A stretch of DNA of 64,000 bases, from NCBI GenBank assembly GCA_030068145.1, contig JAPJBO010000307.1, positions 1 through 64,000 on the forward strand. Reading direction: 5' to 3'. Below are positions 52,136 through 63,010 of the stretch, piece by piece. The DNA comes from Diplonema papillatum. Lineage: Eukaryota; Euglenozoa; Diplonemea; Diplonemida; Diplonemidae. Position 1 is the first letter of the stretch; each line of letters starts with the position of its first letter. The notes under the pieces were generated by a model, which was not told the origin of the DNA, searched no databases, and was given only the letters and a program-made list of their open reading frames with translations. Both the position numbers and the translations under genes were made by a program.

Positions 52136-52412
52136 AAAGAAAAAGGCCGCTCCTGGTCCAGGAACGTGACGGTCAACCACAGCTTGCAAAGCTTGAGTCG
52201 GAGGCCGCACAGTGCTACAACCCCGTCCGCTCTGCCCTGTGGCTGACCGTCTCGACGAGCTTGTGTTCAGCGCAAGCGCCAAGCCCCAAGGTGCGCCACG
52301 CCTTGATGCTTTAGCTTGGGAAATCGGTAGCCACTTGACCCGTAGGCCCATGGCTCTGCAGTACCGCCGAACACGTGAAGCTTGGCTCCCGTGTAGCAGG
52401 CTTTCCCTGGTA
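52136..52412 (+). repeat. duplicated ~275-bp segment, copy 2
   Basis: Near-identical to 34692-34966, including AGTACCGCCGAACACGTGAA and the trailing GCTTTCCCTGG. Confidence 0.75.
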
Positions 52413-52932
52413 CCTGTACTCACATGAAAAAAACACCCACACAGCGTGGTCGTGGACTTCCGTACAGGAAGGCGGTTCTTAAGAACGGGTCCACAAAACA
52501 ACTCAAAGCCGACTGGTGAAAACTGGTGAAAGTGACAAGTGGGCTATACTGCGCTCCAGACGTTACCACTTGAAGTCATGGTCTTTAGCACACACACGCA
52601 CACACATTCGTACACACACGTATCACCACACAGTCCGATTCACATCACCCACAGTACTGTTCCAACTCGATACGAACACGTCCTCCGCTACGACGTTTGG
52701 CGCTGGGTGCACAGACGATGCCGATGAGTGCGCGCAGTGGGCCCAAGAAGGGCAGGTATCCTCATATTTTGGCCAGACAGAAAGGAGAAAATGAAAAGAT
52801 GGAGGGTCACAAGGCACCGAACTGATCGTTCCTCGGGATCGACGGCAACACAAAGAAACGAACGAACTACGCGAAGGAAGAAGGCGGCGAAGCCTGTCGT
52901 CGCAAGCGTCAACAAGACAGACAAAACACGAC
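52413..52932. other. spacer without a supported gene
   Basis: A CA microsatellite (ACACACACGCACACACA) lies at 52589-52612. Short frames only. Confidence 0.4.
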
Positions 52933-53192
52933 AATTTCTTTTGTCTAAGCACCTGCTTTGTAGGAAATGCTTGAGGAGACTGCCAGTTGCGAAAGATCAA
53001 AGGCAAGTGTGGTACTCATCGGCATGCCGGTGACTCCCCACCATCGCAACAATATTCCATCAAAGGCGGTAAATGTGCTGTAGCCCACTCGAAACACAGG
53101 TGAATCTGCCTTTAGGGGCGGGCGTAAGCTCATAAAAGGACCCACTTTGTAGTTGTATTGTTTTCTCCTCTAGCCTCCTTCGAAATGAGCCA
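52933..53192 (+). repeat. repeat H, copy ending at the foldback element
   Basis: AAGCACCTGCTTTGTAGGAA through CCCACTTTGTAGTTG to CTCCTTCGAAATGAGC. It stops at AAGGGGG, where the foldback element starts. A second empty-site reference for the 5.2-kb transposon. Confidence 0.8.
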
Positions 53193-55722
53193 AGGGGGGG
53201 GGGGGGGGGGGGGCTGACACTACACGACGCACTTGTCATGCACAATCACTTGTTATATAACAAGTGACCTAACAAGTGAAAATGTATAACAAGTGCCACT
53301 TGTTATATAACAAGTGATTGCTTGTTATATAACAAGTGATTGCTTGTTATATAACAAGTGATTGCTTGTTATATAACAAGTGATCACTTGTTATATAACA
53401 AGTGATTGCTTGTTATATAACAAGTGATTGCTTGTTATATAACAAGTGATTGCTTGTTATATAACAAGTGATTGCTTGTTATATAACAAGTGATCACTTG
53501 TTATATAACAAGTGATTGCTTGTTATATAACAAGTGATTGCTTGTTATATAACAAGTGATCACTTGTTATATAACAAGTGATTGCTTGTTATATAACAAG
53601 TGATTGCTTGTTATATAACAAGTGATTGCTTGTTGTAACAAGTGTTTGGTTGCAATTTCATAAGGAACCTGGGGTTTGCACCTACCTACGAGAGAAAATC
53701 AGTGATCTGCAAGATACAAGGCTCCACCTGGTCCAGACAAAAGTATCGGGGAGTTTCGGGGAAATTCGGGGAGTTTCGGGGTATTTCCTTTGTGACGACC
53801 ACTTTCCCTGCAGCCGGCCATGGCGGGGAGGGGGCTACGCTATTATGGCCCTACCTTGCGCAGAGCGGTCCCGTGTTCGGTTATGCCCCGAAGACGAAGA
53901 TAGAGGCTGAGAAGGAAGGACAGACTGGGAGGTACAGGTTGACACGTTTTGACACAGGTAGCTACAGGATCCGCTGCGGTAAGGAGAGCAGGAACCGTTC
54001 CACCAGAGGTCGTGCGGGTACAGAGACGATGCTCGTGCTCGAGTCGCAGTTGGGGACGAACAGGCACGCATGGGGAGGAAAGGATCGGACGTGCTGGTGG
54101 GACGCCTTCGAAGGGCGTGCCCAGGCCACCACCAAGGACGAGAGAGTGCGCACGAGACATCACAGTTTGAATACCAAGCACTTGCCCCCCAGCGTTGTAC
54201 TTCTGGACACCGAAGGGGAAGCTCGTCTTTACCCCTTGGATCTGCTTGAACCAAGCACGGCGATCGTCAGAGAGGCCGGACACTGTCCAGTGAAAACGGC
54301 TCGAATTGCCTCGGCGAATTGCTCTTCCGGCTCTCCCCAAGAAGAAGACCCCTCCGCTTTCACGGACTGCTCCCAGTCGCAAACAGGGTTTCTGGATGGA
54401 ACTCCCGCACTGCGTTGCTCAGTTCCGCCCGCTCTCGGCTACGCAGTTTTTCAGCCCATCCCTCGAATTTGTGCGGTGGTGCTGGCCTGCTGCAGCTGCT
54501 CACGATGGCCACCATTCTTCGGCTTTTCTCTGTGCCGCTTTGCTGGCTGACATCTGGACTCTTGCAGTACTCTGACTGCACGCAGTCAATTTTAGGTGCA
54601 GTTCTGGTGTAATCTTGCGGAATTTGGTTATCCCTGGTACCGAAAACCTGTGCATGCTACCGTTACACTACCGTTACGCTACCGTTACGCACCCGGGACC
54701 AGCTTGATTGAGAAAGCATAGGATGGTTTTCAACACTATTCTGAGTCCAGTGTCCCAGTCTTGTGATCCGAGGGTGTGTTCTGGTGTCGTTCTCTGTGTG
54801 CTCCAACAAGTCGACAAGGGAAATATTCTTGCTAGAACATGGCAGCTTTCTTGGGTGCACCACCCTGAGTGTACGGACCTTGGACTTTTCTGGAGCATCT
54901 GGGTGGGATATTATGGTCCCCTGAGTGCTTTTCTGCCCGCCAGATGTTGTGTGCTGCCAGTAGGGGTAATTTTCTGGCAGTCTCGGGCTTCAGGAAGGCG
55001 TAACGGTAACAGTCAATCTCGCTCCCCGAAATAGGCAAAGCCCCCTGATTTTGTTAACGTTCGTTAACAGGCCGAAAACCCTCCTTTTTTGGCTTTGGTG
55101 CATCAAATACGCAGTTGTGCAGCTTTTTGGCCGTAAATTTGGTGTCATGCCACAGTGGAGGTGATGTGTAATACCTGGAGTACGGTCACCGCCTTCGGCG
55201 AAGATGTCAAAAAAGCACGAAATCACACTCGTTTGGCCGTGGTGGTACTTCGGCCCGGGGGTTTTCACACGACAAGAAACTTCGACCCACAGAAGAACCC
55301 CGAATGAGCGGTTCGGGTGTGCAAATGCCAAGCGTGCTTACAGCAACCGTTTGTTTGCCAAAAGCCTAGTGTCTTGCAGATCACGTGACTTTCTCTCCTA
55401 GGTAGGTACAAACCCCAGGTTCCTCATGAAATTGCAACCAAACACTTGTTATAACAAGCAATCACTTGTTATATAACAAGCAATCACTTGTTATATAACA
55501 AGCAATCACTTGTTATATAACAAGTGATCACTTGCTATATAACAAGTGATCACTTGTTATATAACAAGTGGCACTTGTTATATAACAAGTGACCACTTGT
55601 TACATCACTTGTTAGAAATATAACTAGTTATGTCCCAAAAAAAACAGCTAACAAGTGCGTCGTGTACCCTGAGAGCCCCCAACGACTTTGCAAGGGACCC
55701 CCCCCCCCCCCCCCCCCCCCCT
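53193..55722. mobile_element. foldback element with palindromic 22-bp repeats in both arms
   Basis: The left arm 53193-53722 starts with a G-run, CACGACGCACTTGT, and about 18 copies of a 22-bp unit (ACAAGTGATTGCTTGTTATATA). GTTTGGTTGCAATTTCATAA and about 60 bp more follow. The right arm 55370-55722 is its reverse complement in the same order, with about eight units, ending in a C-run. Each unit centres on the palindrome CTTGTTATATAACAAG. The 1.6-kb middle has no recognised ORF, so the element looks non-autonomous. A 302-codon frame starting inside the left arm has no domain. Confidence 0.8.
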
Positions 55723-56219
55723 GTAGTACGGCTAGTGGGCACTTCGTCACGTACGTTGCGCAAGACTCAGGTTGGATCCTCTTCGACGATCTACGGGTCA
55801 GCCTCGTCGAGGACATTCCTTGGGACAATGTTTACCTCGCGGCCTTTGTCCGGGTCCCCCAGATTGCCCACAGCGTGACTGTCCGTGCGCCGTCACCCTC
55901 CATGATACTTCCTGCTCAAGATCAGCTACGCGGCTCGTCTACGCCCCCAAATTCTGCCGGTGTTGTGGTGAACCGACAGTCGGAAGAATCACCTAACCTG
56001 CTCTACCCTTCTGGTAGTCCATTGCCCTGCCTGCCCTTGCCGGACTCCTTATGCCCGACCCCGCATGGTCAGCTGTTGGAGCAGCAGTGGGCGGGATCCC
56101 CTGCGCTGCGGTGTCAACACTGCGCCATCGAGTGTACCAAAGATGGGCAGAAGTTTCAGGGTTTGAAGGGACTCCGTGCACATGAGAGACGTTGCCGCCT
56201 CGCGAGTGAAAGACTCTGA
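55722..56219 (+). CDS. C-terminal fragment of a ubiquitin-specific protease with zinc finger
   Basis: The frame encodes ASGHFVTYVAQDSGWILFDD followed by LRVSLVEDIPWDNVYLAAFVRV. This matches the end of the C19 protease domain: catalytic His in GHF, Asp in FDD, and the closing hydrophobic strand. After a Pro/Ser linker comes LRCQHCAIECTKDG...LRAHERRC, a C2HC-type finger, then a stop. The Cys box and the rest of the domain are missing. The fragment starts at the C-run that ends the foldback element, with CTGTAG at 55721-55726 as a possible acceptor. Either the element broke the gene or upstream exons lie elsewhere; no matching upstream part is seen in 52-53 kb. Confidence 0.5.
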   Translation, partial: CSTASGHFVTYVAQDSGWILFDDLRVSLVEDIPWDNVYLAAFVRVPQIAHSVTVRAPSPSMILPAQDQLRGSSTPPNSAGVVVNRQSEESPNLLYPSGSPLPCLPLPDSLCPTPHGQLLEQQWAGSPALRCQHCAIECTKDGQKFQGLKGLRAHERRCRLASERL

Positions 56220-57179
56220 ACCGTCGTTTGGGCCTCATCGAATTCCTGACTGTTGGCTGGTCTATTTTACGCTCTGCACCCGTTCACCCTGACTAACGGG
56301 AAACAACTCGAAGTGTTCTATACGGGTGAATGCGCACTATCATGAGAGGATGAAGGCACGCATATCCCGCCTGGCCCTGTGCTAGGCGTAGTTTTAGGTT
56401 GTACTTATTTCCGAACAACCTACCACGAGCTTATCCACCCACACACCCAACTTTTTCCCCTTTCTTCTAAATTCTTTTTTTTTTTTTTTTCCCCCGCTGA
56501 TGACTAACGGACCGTCGGACCCGTCCCAACGGGGATACTTATGGAAGTTACAATGAAGGCTTAGACCGGTACGGGCTACATGGCAACTCCTGCTCAACAT
56601 GTAGAACGTGGGGAGCCCTTGGTCACATTCAATACGGGTGTGATCGTGGTGTCGGTCGCAACAGTCGTTTGGTAGCCAAAGAGAGAGATAGAGAGAAAAA
56701 GAGCGCCAGAGAGAAAAGAAAAGATAACGTTATCTTCCGGAAAAGAAGGGTTACGCGAACCCCCGAAAAAAAAAAAAAAAAAAATAATAACAAAAAAAAA
56801 AAAAATACAAACCGACGAAGACCCCAAAAACCTTTTTCAACCTCTCCAATTCCCTTCAAGCTAGACCATTATACAACGTCCCCCCCCCCCAGGGGTACCT
56901 GTAATCCGGGGCCCGGGCCCTGGAAAATTTTCCAGGGTTTTTGGTCCTGAACGATTACCAAAGGAAAAACTCTTTGGTACGAGATGCAATTCGTTTACAA
57001 TTCCATTCCAGGGCCCCAGACTGTCCTTGAGCTCAACGGACTCAAAAGCGTTCAAAAACGTCCTCGGAATGTATTTTTTGACACAGCCACGAAACCTGAA
57101 GGAGGTTTTCAGGTTCTGGCAGGTCTAGCTGGCTGCATAAAGGGTACCACGGCTCACCCAAGGTCACAGGTGGCAAGGT
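56220..57179. other. spacer with long homopolymers
   Basis: T(18) at 56467, an A-rich stretch at 56764-56805, and C(10) at 56879. GGGGCCCGGGCCC palindrome near 56908. No gene. Confidence 0.45.
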
Positions 57180-57745
57180 GGGCGTTGAAAAAAAATTTTT
57201 TTTTTGGGCCGGAATCTCTAAAAACCCGCATTTCGGAAAGTTTTGTCCCACATTTTTCCCAGGGCATTTTGACCATTTCACCTTAGAGCCTCCGCCCGCT
57301 CAGCCCATATGGTAAATGCACGACTGTGAGCTTTTTTTATCAAATTTTATCAAGTTTATTTCTTGATTTTTCTCGTCTTGCTCTCCGCTTGTTGTGGAAG
57401 CTGCAATATTGAAGATTCCATCCTTGGATGGCGTGATTACCGTGGGCCTGGACCCTATCTGGACCCTAGCGCTAACCCGGGGCCCGGGGCCCGGGGCCCG
57501 GGCCCTGGAGGCCCTGGATTTACAGGTACCCTTGCCCCCCCCCCCCCCCCCCCCTTCTCCAAGCACGTTCTTGCAACCCCCCCCCCCCCTTCTACAGTGC
57601 AGTTGCCTTGGAGACTGGGTGGTCGAATTCTTAAAGGTGAAATGGTCAAAATTCCCTGGCAAAAGTGGGCCCACAAAAAAATTTCAAAGTGTGGTTTTTG
57701 GGGTATTTGGGCCAAAAAAAAATTTTTTTTTTCTGACCACCCACT
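57180..57745. repeat. inverted repeat with ~100-bp arms
   Basis: 57185-57285 (AAAAAAATTTTTTTTTTGGG ... CAGGGCATTTTGACCATTTC) is mirrored at 57630-57735. The loop holds GGGGCCCGGGGCCCGGG palindromes and two C-runs (57535, 57579). Probably a small foldback or MITE. ORFs here are Pro/Gly-rich artefacts. Confidence 0.6.
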
Positions 57746-57864
57746 GTGGTGGCCACCTTAGAGAGTGACAGGTAGCGTCCCCCCTCCACAGTGAAAATAG
57801 CCTGTATATAGGGGGGGGGGGGTCAGGTCAGATTCTGCCAACGACTCCGCAATCTCGCCGCTTA

Positions 57865-58018
57865 GGGGGGTCAAATACTAACACCTGCGTTATTATTCGA
57901 TGTCGAATAATAAAAATAAAAAAGTTCCGAGTAGCCGAACGGTAGCAGGATCAAATAGTGGAAGTGTTTTTAGACAACCAGACGTGTGCCAAATAAATGT
58001 TATTATTCGACCCCCCCC
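57865..58018. mobile_element. 154-bp MITE with G-run ends, copy 2
   Basis: Inverted relative to 16297-16447. Shares GAGTAGCCGAACGGTAGCAG and GACAACCAGACGTGTG; ends GGGGGGTCAAATA and TTATTCGACCCCCCC. Followed by an H fragment (CACAAGGCAGTCCCTCGAG). Confidence 0.7.
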
Positions 58019-58262
58019 TTCACAAGGCAGTCCCTCGAGTAATTTCAAAACATGTGTACGCCAAATATACAACCCGTAGCCATATACCCGTTTCTTGCTC
58101 TAAGAGAACCCATTTAACAACGGTCACACGGAGACCCTAACCCCCCGGAATTTCGAGCGAACCTCAACTCTAAAACAGTGTGACGGAATCCAGGCGACGA
58201 CATTTCGACGGACGTGTCGGTTGTCGTGCGGAGTCTGCGTCGGCCCGGCGGGGCCGAAGAAG

Positions 58263-59108
58263 ATGTTCGGCGTCCTGGGGAAGAGTACCGCCCGGGAGCT
58301 GGCGAAGTTGTACCGGGGCGCGTTCGACATCAAGCTCGTGGCGAACAGCTTCGCGTCGGACAAGGAGCTGCAGTCGGTTCTCAGCAGCACGCCGAGCTTG
58401 TGGAAGAAGACGACGCTGGGGTCCCTGTGCACAATGCCGGCAGCCACCGCGGAGGGCAGCGCGATCGTGAAGAAAGTGAAGCGGATGAGCCCGCCGCTGA
58501 ACGCGCCGAGGGTCCTGTGCATGATCTACACGACCGAGAAGAACCACAAGACCAGGATCGAGGCCCAGCGGCGCACGTGGGCGAAGGGCTGCGACGGCTG
58601 GGTCGCGATGAGCACCGTGTTCGACCCGAGGATCCCTTCCCTAGACGTCCCCCACGAAGGCCCGGAGCAGTGGGACAACATGTGGCAGAAGGCGCGCTCG
58701 ATGTGGGCGTGGGCGAACGCCACTCAAGCCGGATCGTACGACTTTTTTTACATGGCGGGCGACGACGTGTATCTGGACACCCTCAACTTCAAGTCATACC
58801 TCGCCACGCTGCCGAAGGACCAGCCTCTGTACATTGGACGCCGGCTCCTCGAGCCGAATTCGAAGACGTACTTCAACGCAGGGGGAGCCGGATACACTCT
58901 CAACCGGCGGGCGCTCGCGCTGCTGGCGGCGTCGCTCGACGACGCCGCCTGCGAGGCGCACGGCAAGTTCTTCTGGGAAGACGTCAACGTCGCGCAGTGC
59001 CTCCGCCGCGCGGGCGTCGTGCCCCTCGACACCCGCGACGCCGCCGGCGCCGAGCGTTTCCACCCCCTCAGCCCCGACCACCTCGCCGGCGTCAAGAAGT
59101 CGGACTGG
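58263..59108 (+). CDS. GT31 galactosyltransferase-like (core-1 beta1,3-GalT family), 3' incomplete
   Basis: 282 residues from the ATG at 58263; the frame is open upstream only through non-ATG codons. RVLCMIYTTEKNHKTRIEAQ, RRTWAKGCDGWV, YDFFYMAGDDVYLD (metal-binding DD), PLYIGRRL, FNAGGAGYTLNRRAL, FFWEDVNVAQCLRRAGV and ERFHPLSPDHL follow in the order of Fringe/C1GALT1 enzymes, which transfer galactose from UDP-Gal in the Golgi. There is no clear N-terminal membrane anchor, so an upstream exon may supply it. The coding match ends at KKSDW; GTTTGC at 59109 can be a donor. The following C/T-runs encode a nonsense tail, and no final exon was found before 59.4 kb, so the gene may be truncated. Confidence 0.7.
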
Positions 59109-59289
59109 GTTTGCAACCCCTCCCCCCCCTTTTTTTTGAAACCCCCCCTTTTTTTTAAGAAGAAAGGACAAAGGGAGGAGGAAGTGGAGCCATACCACAT
59201 GGGTTCAAACCACGGAGTCCTGGACTCCTTTCCCACACTTCTTCTGCGAAGCAGACGCACAAAGGGACGGTGCCACGGCATGTGCCACG

Positions 59290-59400
59290 GCATGTGCCAC
59301 GGCATGATTCGGCAGCCGCTGCTAAACGAAGTGCATGCTAATCCATGTGGTTCATGTACTTAAAAGAACTCAATGCTAAACGAACATCGATGTGGGCGGC
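59290..59400 (+). repeat. dispersed repeat after the GT31 gene
   Basis: Three tandem GGCATGTGCCAC units at 59272-59304, then CAGCCGCTGCTAAACGAAGT ... GTACTTAAAAGAAC as at 47978-48080. Confidence 0.6.
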
Positions 59401-60769
59401 ATAGAGAAAGAGGAACTACTCTACGGCACCAGAGAGTCCAAAAATACCATGGTAAAGAAAGTAGAAGGAGAAAAAAGAAGTTGTCGACAACGAAAGAAAG
59501 AAAAGAACAGGAAATAAGACTCTGCATTCCGCGAAGAAGACTTGATGCTAGCATCAAACACATGAGAGGCAAGTAGCGCCTGAACACGAAACTAAGATTC
59601 CCTCCCCCTTTCTTTTGTGCCTAACAAATGCGAGCACAAAAACCGATCGATGGCAGCGTACTATCCTCACTCCCGTAAGATGAACAAAACAGGTTTGAAG
59701 GAAGTGCGCACAAGCAAAGGAAGCGCCAGATCCGTTTTTAGTGCTAACAATCTTGCGGGTTGCCCTTCAATGTATTGTGCAGGCTAAAAAGACGTAGGCA
59801 GCGTGTTTTGGCGGTTGATCAGAATCTGTTACTTGAATATACACACGGTAAATACACAAGTGGGAAAAACGATTACCCGGCACGCACAAACAAAACGAAG
59901 CGCCTGTCTTTTTGCTTCTCTTTTCTCCTGAGAAGACTCCAAATAAACACGCGTGGAAAAGGCAGAGTGCTTTCCAAGCATCAACCCTATTTTTGCGTCT
60001 AACAAATGCAATTTTGTCAACAAAAAAACCGATCGATGGCAGCGCACTGTTCTCACTCCCCTTAGATGACAACAGGTGGTTTGAAGGAAGTGCGCGCAAA
60101 CAACAAAAAAGGGACGTAAGTAAATTTGTCCTGAGAAGACTCCAATCAAGCATGCGTGGAAGGCAGACAGCACTGTCTAAACATCAGCCATATTCCGACG
60201 AGCCGGGCTTATATGTCCGGCTTAATCGGGACTTTCTTCCTCTGGTGCTTAGGATGTGCGCCGGGGGCACCGAAAAGTTTTAGAAAATGGAAGGAATGTA
60301 CTTGGTGTCGGTCACAAAAAGTCCGGACATGGCTAGTCATAACCCACAGCGAAAGCGTGCACCAAATATACAACCCGTAACCATAGCCCTTACTTGCTCT
60401 AAGAGAACCCATTTATCAACGGTCACAGGGAGACGCTAAACCCCCGGAATTTCAAGCGAACTTTAATTCTAAAAAATGGAATGAAACGATTCGTGGCGTA
60501 TCTTTCCATTGCGGCTCTCGGGAGGCCAAATATTCGTCCCCAATGACGGTTAGATGATCGGCCCGAGGTATCAACGATCGGCGCGCCGTCGTCGTTGTGC
60601 GCGACTGCGGGTGAGGCCGTGGGCGTGCATGGCGCGGGCTGCTTCCGGCCTCCCTGCGGGGGAGCGCCTCGGGGGCGACTCCGTCGTCCGCCTCCTCCAG
60701 AACTAATCTGTAGGTGCCCCGTCGGAATAGGGTTAACGTTAACCACACACATACGGACGGGGGGTGGGT
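59401..60769. other. spacer with S-type repeats
   Basis: 59735-59897 is a diverged S repeat. 59632-59735 and 59998-60115 share AAACCGATCGATGGCAGCG and GAAGGAAGTGCGC(A/G)CAA. No gene. Confidence 0.5.
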
Positions 60770-61470
60770 GTTAATTTTGGGAAAATGGACTTTTCAAGGC
60801 AAACCTTGGGGTCATACTCAAAATGGGGGGTTCGTAGGTCAAAAACGGGAACCGAGGGGCGCATTTGAAAGATTTCGTGGCAGATCTTTTCAATTTTGGG
60901 GAAATTGACTTTTCAAGGCAAACCTTGGGTCATACTCAAAATGGGGGGTTCGTAGGTCAAAAACGGGAACCGAGGGGCGCATTTGAAAGATTTCGTGGCA
61001 GATCTTTTCAAGTTTGGGGAAATTGACTTTTCAAGGCACACCTTGGGTCATACTCAAAAGGGGTTCGTAGGTCAAAAACGGGAACCGAGGGGCGCATTTG
61101 AAAGATTTCGTGGCAGATCTTTTCAATTTTGGGGAAATTGACTTTTCAAGGCACACCTTGGGTCATACTCAAAAAGGGGTTCGTAGGTCAAAAACGGGAA
61201 CCGAGGGGCGCATTTGAAAGATTTCGTGGCAGATCTTTTCAATTTTGGGGAAATTGACTTTTCAAGGCACACCTTGGGTCATACTCAAAAAGGGGTTCGT
61301 AGGTCAAAAACGGGAACCGAGGGGCGCATTTGAAAGATTTCGTGGCAGATCTTTTCAATTTTGGGGAAATTGACTTTTCAAGGCACACCTTGGGTCATAC
61401 TCAAAAGGGGGTTCGTAGGTCAAAAACGGGAACCGAGGGGCGCATTTGAAAGATTTCGTGGCAGCTCTCT
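60770..61470. repeat. ~117-bp tandem repeat, six units
   Basis: GACTTTTCAAGGCA recurs at 60788, 60907, 61025, 61140, 61256 and 61372. Each unit contains TCGTAGGTCAAAAACGGGAA and GATTTCGTGGCAGATCTTTT. Length varies from 115 to 119 through the AAAAGGGG/AAAATGGGGGG run. Confidence 0.9.
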
Positions 61471-62189
61471 CAAATGCGCACCTCGACGCTGAATGAATAC
61501 CCATGGAAGTGACCCAGGACGGGCACCCGTGGCTCCTTGCAGATACCCGCGAATGAATGAACTTGAATTATCTACGCCATATGGCATAGTCCGTCCGTAT
61601 GTGGTTAAACTGAGTTTCACACCCCTAAACCAGTGTTTTTGCGCGCACGAACGCACGCGCGCAGCTGACTCCGTGCAGCCAAAGAGTGGGCAGTCATTTA
61701 TTGCCAACGTGGCCAAATTCGTGAAGTGGTTCACGCGCATCCTACAAAGTAGGCGTGCATGACAGTGTTCTGTCTAGTTGTGCTGCTCACGATTGTGGGA
61801 TGTGGGTGTCGAAGAACCGTATGTAACCCAAGCAGACCGACACCCCGTTTGTGAGAAAGCAGGGGTGCTTAAAACTCGAAACAGTGTAAAAAAGTGCTCC
61901 TACGTTTTCTGTCTGTCTCGTCCCGACATCACCTGTTCTTCCTTTTTCTGATCGTACAACTTGGAGCGGCCATCAAAAAACCATCGACCACACGACCACA
62001 CAGCTGTTCAGCTACTCTACCGACTACAAGCTTGGGAAAGACGGCGTCAGCGACGAGAGCATATCCTTCCATTACCTTTCGCCCGAGGTAATGCGGGGCA
62101 TTCACACCGCTTTGACGTACTGCACGGTAAAGTGAATATGCAGCTCGAACGCGAAGTCCGGGTCCGAACGCGGTTTAGTTCAAATGCAA
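61471..62189. other. spacer without a supported gene
   Basis: Short frames only. Nothing recognised. Confidence 0.4.
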
Positions 62190-63010
62190 GACCATTCGTG
62201 TGTGTCGGGGACCACATACCACCTCAGCATCCCTGATACCTAGTAGGTGGATGGTATTCGTGGGTGCTGGGTTTCCACCAGTAGGTAAATTTGTTGCATT
62301 AGTGTGATTGTCAGGCCTTCGACTACCCTGAGCAACGCACTATGCACACTCCGTGTCTACGTCACAGCAGATGGAACGCGTCTGTTGCGCCGCCGCGGAG
62401 GCGGCCTACGAGTGGGTGTCGTTGTGGCCCCGGCGTCCACCAGTATAGCACGATACCACGATAGGCGCTACTGGGTGATGGGTTGTGTGTGCACACCCGA
62501 AAGTATGGCGCTAGTAGTAGTGCGGGGGTTGTATCCGTTCACTGAACTGCATATTCCTTCTGCGCACCGCCGTTCACGCACGTTCGGCTTCGGTACATGT
62601 ACTTGCATACCGGAGGGACAGCGACCTCGTTCTCTCTCTCTCATTGACACCTCTCACTACAAGCTTCCTGTAGAGGGGCAGACCATTCGTGTGTGACGGG
62701 GACCACATACCACTCAGCATCCCTGATACCGAGTAGGTGGATGGTATACGTGGGTGCTGGGTTTCCACCAGTATACCACGATACCACGATAGGCGCTACT
62801 GGGTGGTGGCTTGTGTGTGCACACCCGAAAGCATGGCGTCAGTAGTAGTGCGGGGGTTGTAACCGTTCACTGAACTTCATATTTCTTCTGCGCACCGCCG
62901 TTCACGCACGTTCGGCTTCGGTACATGTACTTGCATACCGGGGACAGCGACCTCGTTCTCTCTCTCTCTCTCATTGACACCTCTAGCTACAAGCTTCCTG
63001 TAGAAGGGAC
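62190..63010 (+). repeat. tandem duplication of ~330 bp, first unit interrupted
   Basis: ACCATTCGTGTGTG...CGGGGACCACATACCAC starts both units (62190 and 62682). Both run through GCACACCCGAAAG, TTCGGCTTCGGTACATGTAC and CTACAAGCTTCCTGTAGA. The first carries a 152-bp insert. Confidence 0.85.
62284..62435 (+). mobile_element. 152-bp insertion flanked by a 10-bp target duplication
   Basis: Absent from the second unit of the tandem duplication. TCCACCAGTA stands on both sides (62274-62283 and 62436-62445). An inverted relative lies at 25557-25693 and a partial one near 50320. Starts GGTAAATTTGTTGCATTAGT; non-coding. Confidence 0.75.

Noticed and set aside
53240..53640. 22-bp palindromic repeats as a CRISPR array
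   Set aside because: There are no unique spacers, and the same block is mirrored 2 kb away as an inverted arm.
53642..54550. 302-codon frame inside the foldback element
   Set aside because: Begins within the inverted arm, has no domain, and is overlapped by an open minus-strand frame; not enough to call a gene.
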